Shown: positions 60,569-64,000 of the stretch, piece after piece | How the letters are laid out: the number at the start of each line of letters is the position of its first letter | Numbering within the stretch: position 1 is the first letter of the stretch | Assembly: GCF_902809835.1 (NCBI RefSeq) | Contig: NZ_CADDWM010000015.1 | Span: forward strand, 248,001 to 312,000 | Direction of reading: 5' to 3' | Length of the DNA stretch: 64,000 bases | From: Agromyces sp. Marseille-P2726 | Lineage (GTDB): Bacteria; Actinomycetota; Actinomycetes; Actinomycetales; Microbacteriaceae | The notes under the pieces: generated by a model | Told to the model about the DNA's origin: nothing | The model's database searches: none | Seen by the model: the letters and a program-made list of their open reading frames with translations, nothing else | Translations under genes and position numbers: made by a program

Positions 60569-61705
60569 ATGAGCCTCAACGTCGAGCATCACAGCGTGCG
60601 CACCCTCCCGTCCGAGAAACCCATCCGACTCCTCGACAACGCGGGTCATGCGGTCACCGGTCAGGCGACCGGCGGCTTCGCCCTGCCCGACTGCGACACC
60701 CTCCTCGACCTGTACCGCAAGATGGTGATCGCTCGCCGCTTCGACGTGCAGGTGACCGCGCTCACGAAGCAGGGTCGCCTCGCCACATACCCCTCTGCGT
60801 ACGGCCAGGAGGCGTGCGAGATCGGCGTGATCGCCGCGCTCGAGGCCCGCGACTGGTTCTTCCCGACGTACCGCGACAGCATCGCGCTGCTGACGCGCGG
60901 CATCGACCCGGGGCACATCCTGCAGTCATTCCGCGGCGACTGGCACAACGGGTACGACCAGCACGCCCATCGCTGCGCCTCGCAGGCCACTCCCCTCGCG
61001 ACCCAGGCCCTGCACGCGGTCGGGCTGGCCCATGCCGCCCGCCTCCGCAAGGACCCGATCGTCGCGCTGACGTTCCTCGGCGACGGTGCCACGAGCGAGG
61101 GCGATGCGCACGAGGCGTTCAACTTCGCGGCCGTCTGGCAGACCCCGACCGTGTTCCTCGTGCAGAACAACCAGTTCGCGATCAGCGTGCCGCTCTGGCG
61201 CCAGACCCGCGCCGTGACGCTCGCCGACAAGGCGGTCGGGTACGGCATGCCCGGATATCACGTCGACGGCAACGACATCGCCGCCATGTACGCCGTCGCC
61301 CGTGCCGCGGTCGACCGGGCACGTTCAGGCGGCGGCCCGACGCTCATCGAGGGACTCACCTATCGCATCGAGTCGCACACGAACTCCGATGACCCCACCA
61401 GGTATCGCAGCGCCCGCGATGTCGAGCATTGGAAGCGACGCGACCCCATCGAGCGGCTCGAGAAGTACCTGGTCTCCGAGGGCGCCCTCACCGAGGCCAT
61501 TCGATCCGAGATCACGGATGCCGCGGAGGCGGTCGCCGCTCACACGCGCGACGTGATGACCGCCGAGGCCGACCTCGACCCGCTCGAGCTCTTCGACCAC
61601 GTGTACTCCCGCCCGCGCCCGGCACTGATGGAGCAGCGCGCCCGCCTGGAGGCCGAGCTCGCCGAGGGAAAGCACGAAGCCGAACCCGCCGGAGCCGCCC
61701 GATGA
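60569..61705 (+). CDS. 2-oxoacid dehydrogenase E1 component, alpha subunit
   Basis: 378 residues. It decarboxylates branched-chain 2-oxoacids with thiamine diphosphate. Visible are YRKMVIARRFDVQVTALTKQ, GRLATYPSAYGQEACEIGV, the ThDP motif GDGATSEGDAHEAFNFAAVW ending QNNQFAIS, and SHTNSDDPTRYR (phosphorylation-loop equivalent). The order Lrp-E1alpha-E1beta-E2 and the GRLATYP motif favour branched-chain over pyruvate substrate. ATG 60569 gives the normal start. The stop overlaps E1beta (ATGA). Confidence 0.93.
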   Translation: MSLNVEHHSVRTLPSEKPIRLLDNAGHAVTGQATGGFALPDCDTLLDLYRKMVIARRFDVQVTALTKQGRLATYPSAYGQEACEIGVIAALEARDWFFPTYRDSIALLTRGIDPGHILQSFRGDWHNGYDQHAHRCASQATPLATQALHAVGLAHAARLRKDPIVALTFLGDGATSEGDAHEAFNFAAVWQTPTVFLVQNNQFAISVPLWRQTRAVTLADKAVGYGMPGYHVDGNDIAAMYAVARAAVDRARSGGGPTLIEGLTYRIESHTNSDDPTRYRSARDVEHWKRRDPIERLEKYLVSEGALTEAIRSEITDAAEAVAAHTRDVMTAEADLDPLELFDHVYSRPRPALMEQRARLEAELAEGKHEAEPAGAAR

Positions 61706-62724
61706 CCGCGACGACCACCGAGACCGAGACCACTGCGGCATCCGCCCCCACGCAACTCACCATGGCCGGCGCACTGAACGCCGCGCTCCGCGACGCCATG
61801 GCGGCCGACGACCGCGTCGTCGTCTACGGCGAGGACGTCGGGCCGCTGGGCGGCGTCTTCCGTGTCACCGACGGCCTGCAGGCGCAGTTCGGCGACGACC
61901 GCATCTGGGACTCGCCGCTCGCCGAGTCGGGCATCGTCGGCACGGCGATCGGCATGGCGATGTACGGCATGCGGCCTGTCGTCGAGATGCAGTTCGACGC
62001 GTTCAGCTACCCGGCGTTCGAGCAGATGGTCTCGCACGTTGCGAAGATGCGGAACCGCACGAAGGGTCGGATGACGCTGCCGATGGTCGTCCGCATCCCC
62101 TGCGCCGGGGCGATCGGCGGCGTCGAGCATCACTCCGACTCGTCCGAGGCGTACTGGACCTCGACACCCGGCCTCACCGTGGTGATGCCGTCGAACCCCG
62201 CCGACGCGTACTCCATGCTCCGCGAGGCGATCGAGAGCGAGGATCCCGTCGTCTTCATGGAGCCGAAGAGCCGGTACTGGTCGAAGGCTCCCATCGCCCT
62301 CCCGGTGAAGACCCAACCCATGGACCGCGCGGTCCTGGTCCGCGAGGGCACCGACGTGACGTTGCTCGCCTACGGGCCCACCGTCCGCACCGCGCTCGAA
62401 GCAGCGGATGCCGCAGAGGCCGAGTCGCTCTCGGTCGAGGTCGTGGACCTGCGCAGCCTCTCGCCGTTCGATGACGAGACGGTCGGGGCATCCGTTCGCA
62501 AGACCTCGCGAGCCGCCGTGATCCACGAGGCGGCGCAGTTCGGCGGCTACGGTGCAGAGGTCGCGGCACGCGTCACCGAGCGGAACTTCCACTATCTGGC
62601 CGCACCCGTCCTGCGCATCACGGGGTTCGACATCCCGTATCCGTCGCCGAAGCTCGAGGAGCACTACCTGCCGACGCCCGACCGCGTGCTCGCGGCCCTC
62701 GACACGTGGGAATGGGACGACTGA
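61702..62724 (+). CDS. 2-oxoacid dehydrogenase E1 component, beta subunit
   Basis: 340 residues. A Thr/Ala-rich leader of 18 residues precedes the transketolase-like domain: VVVYGEDVGPLGGVFRVTDG, DSPLAESGIVGTAIGMAMYG, VVEMQFDAFSYPAFEQMVSH and VVRIPCAGAIGGVEHHSDSS, then the C-terminal domain (VTLLAYGPTVRTALEAADAA, SVEVVDLRSLSPFDDETV). It completes the ThDP site with E1alpha. ATG 61702 overlaps the E1alpha stop, and its own stop shares one base with the E2 start. Confidence 0.95.
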   Translation: MTATTTETETTAASAPTQLTMAGALNAALRDAMAADDRVVVYGEDVGPLGGVFRVTDGLQAQFGDDRIWDSPLAESGIVGTAIGMAMYGMRPVVEMQFDAFSYPAFEQMVSHVAKMRNRTKGRMTLPMVVRIPCAGAIGGVEHHSDSSEAYWTSTPGLTVVMPSNPADAYSMLREAIESEDPVVFMEPKSRYWSKAPIALPVKTQPMDRAVLVREGTDVTLLAYGPTVRTALEAADAAEAESLSVEVVDLRSLSPFDDETVGASVRKTSRAAVIHEAAQFGGYGAEVAARVTERNFHYLAAPVLRITGFDIPYPSPKLEEHYLPTPDRVLAALDTWEWDD

Positions 62725-64000
62725 TGGGCCGCGACTTCATCCTCCCCGACCTCGGCGAGGGGCTCACCGAGGCCGAGATCGTCGCGTGGCTCGTCGAGCC
62801 CGGCGACGAGGTCGCCATCGACCAGCCCGTGGTCGAGCTCGAATCCGCCAAGTCGGTCGTCCAGCTGCCCACACCGTTCGCGGGTGTCGTGGAGTCGCTC
62901 GGTGGGGAGGTGGGCGACGTGCTGCACGCCGGTGCAGTGCTGATGTCGCTTGCTCCCGTCGGTGCCGACGCCGATTCCCCAGAGGCAGCGATGCGTGACG
63001 CTGAGCCGTCGACGGATGCCGCCCCCGCACCGGTGCCGGCCGAACCGGGAATCGCGGTGCCGACCGACACCGCAACCGAGGAGTCGGGCGCCGTGCTCAT
63101 CGGCTACGGGACCCGCGCGAGCACGGCGACGAAGCGCGCCGCCACCGCGCCCACCCGGTTCGGACGCCGCAGGAGTGCCGGAGGTGGGCAGGGGCCGGGC
63201 TCGGCCGCGCCCTCGCGACTCGACCCGTCGCGCCGCTCCCCTGTCGTCTCACCGATCGTGCGCCGTATCGCCCGCGAGCACGGGTTCGATGCCAGCCAAC
63301 TCGAGGGGTCGGGTCCCGACCATCTCGTGACGCGGCGGGACGTCGAGTCGTTCGTGCGTGATCTCCAGGCCGCACCGACCGCACCGGCCGTGCCCCCGCC
63401 GACCGCTCCGGCCGCGCCGCCGGCGGCACTCGAGACTGCTGCACCGGCCGACACGACCGCGGCCGTCGCCGACACCGCTGGTGCATCCGCAGCCGACCGA
63501 CGGGTGCCCCTCGACCGCATGGGTCGCGCCGCGGCCGCCCACTTCTCGCGCTCCCGACGCGAGATCCCCGAGGCGACGGTCTGGATGGACGTCGACGCGA
63601 CGGAGTTGCTCGTTGCCCGGCGAGAGCTCCAGGAGGCCACCGGTGAGCGATTCGGCGTCACGGCACTCGTCGCACGCTTCGTCGTGGCTGGCCTGGCGCG
63701 GCATCCGCTGCTCAACTCGAGCTTCGACGCCGAGCGCGACGAGATCGTCGTGCACGAAGCGGTGAACCTGGGGATCGCCGCGCAGACGCCGCGCGGGCTC
63801 CTCGTGCCCGTCGTCCACGGTGCCGAGCGGATGACGCTCCGCGCGATCCGCGACGCCATCGGCGCCCGCAGTGATGAGGCCACGACCGGTGCGTTCGCGC
63901 CTGCCGCGCTCACCGGCGGGACGTTCACGCTGAACAACTACGGCACGCTCGGTGTCGACGGGTCGGCCGCCATCATCAACCACCCCGAGGCGGCGATGCT
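62724..64000 (+). CDS. 2-oxoacid dehydrogenase E2 (dihydrolipoamide acyltransferase), 3' end outside window
   Basis: At least 425 residues, incomplete. A single lipoyl domain opens MGRDFILPDLGEGLTEAEIV; the lipoylated lysine is K43 in ELESAKSVVQL. A linker rich in Ala and Pro leads to the E1/E3-binding domain (SPVVSPIVRRIAREHGFDAS, residues about 170-205), a second Ala/Pro linker and the acyltransferase domain (VPLDRMGRAAAAHFSRSRRE, VNLGIAAQTPRGLLVPVVHG, GGTFTLNNYGTLGVDGSAAI). The catalytic HxxxD motif lies beyond position 64000. Transfers acyl groups from E1 to CoA. Confidence 0.94.
   Translation, partial: MGRDFILPDLGEGLTEAEIVAWLVEPGDEVAIDQPVVELESAKSVVQLPTPFAGVVESLGGEVGDVLHAGAVLMSLAPVGADADSPEAAMRDAEPSTDAAPAPVPAEPGIAVPTDTATEESGAVLIGYGTRASTATKRAATAPTRFGRRRSAGGGQGPGSAAPSRLDPSRRSPVVSPIVRRIAREHGFDASQLEGSGPDHLVTRRDVESFVRDLQAAPTAPAVPPPTAPAAPPAALETAAPADTTAAVADTAGASAADRRVPLDRMGRAAAAHFSRSRREIPEATVWMDVDATELLVARRELQEATGERFGVTALVARFVVAGLARHPLLNSSFDAERDEIVVHEAVNLGIAAQTPRGLLVPVVHGAERMTLRAIRDAIGARSDEATTGAFAPAALTGGTFTLNNYGTLGVDGSAAIINHPEAAM

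Overview
The window is a high-GC (roughly 70%) actinobacterial chromosome segment. It most likely comes from the family Microbacteriaceae (an Agromyces- or Microbacterium-like genus). The reasons are RbpA, the PafBC-TatAC-HelY block, a LexA-type box ahead of imuA'-imuB-dnaE2, actinobacterial GlgA/GlgC, many start codons placed 6-7 nt after a TANNNT hexamer (leaderless mRNAs), and the striking excess of the word CGGATGCCG. The genus is inference. No prophage, insertion sequence, CRISPR array or secondary-metabolite cluster is visible, and no gene-free stretch exceeds about 300 bases. This is a core chromosomal region, densely packed, with frequent ATGA/GTGA start-stop overlaps.

Layout. 1-2.1 kb: end of HPr, an SDR, a small Cys-containing protein and a cupin. 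2.1-5.4 kb: a UvrA-like ABC protein lacking the UvrB-binding insert, a VOC protein and an AraC regulator. 5.6-7.5 kb: ArsR-SRPBCC pair and an HdeD-like membrane protein. 7.6-11.3 kb: an atypical SDR, two tandem NfeD proteins, an SPFH protein and a GDPD. 11.3-11.7 kb: rbpA. 11.7-21.7 kb: a long minus-strand block (HAD, TrmI, FKBP lipoprotein, PafB, PafC, TatA, TatC, HelY, Lnt). This is the usual neighbourhood of the Pup-proteasome genes, but arc/dop/pup/prcBA/pafA are not here. 21.7-25.1 kb: PAC2 protein, UppP, M20 peptidase and tRNA-Leu(GAG). 25.2-31 kb: the SOS mutasome imuA'-imuB-dnaE2 behind a near-perfect LexA box.

31-45 kb: DUF3097, a ferritin-VIT fusion, a divergent Lrp/PLP-lyase pair with three dyads between them, an MFS exporter, a DEAD/DEAH helicase, an SGNH hydrolase, a D,D-carboxypeptidase, an SpoU methyltransferase, a sirtuin, a glycosyltransferase, an alpha/beta hydrolase and a DnaQ-type exonuclease whose promoter resembles the PafBC (RecA-NDp) type. 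45-50 kb: a REP/BIME-like repeat, L31 type B, an ABC ATPase, divergent glgA and glgC-serB, and a secreted beta-propeller protein. 50-58 kb: FabG-like reductase, DUF3099, SURF1, ABC-F protein, HTH_42 protein, YceI and a GH3 lipoprotein. 58-64 kb: a secreted coiled-coil protein, an MpaB-like oxygenase and a BkdR-like Lrp regulator translationally coupled in a row, followed by the E1alpha-E1beta-E2 genes of a branched-chain 2-oxoacid dehydrogenase; E2 runs off the window.

Two DNA-damage regulatory arms meet here: PafBC (encoded at 16.9-18.9 kb) and LexA (acting at 25.2 kb). I found no clearly novel multi-gene system. The best leads are the missing proteasome cluster, the candidate PafBC promoter on the exonuclease, the REP-like repeat, the SDR without its catalytic tyrosine, the DUF3097 Toprim-like motif and the over-represented nonamer.
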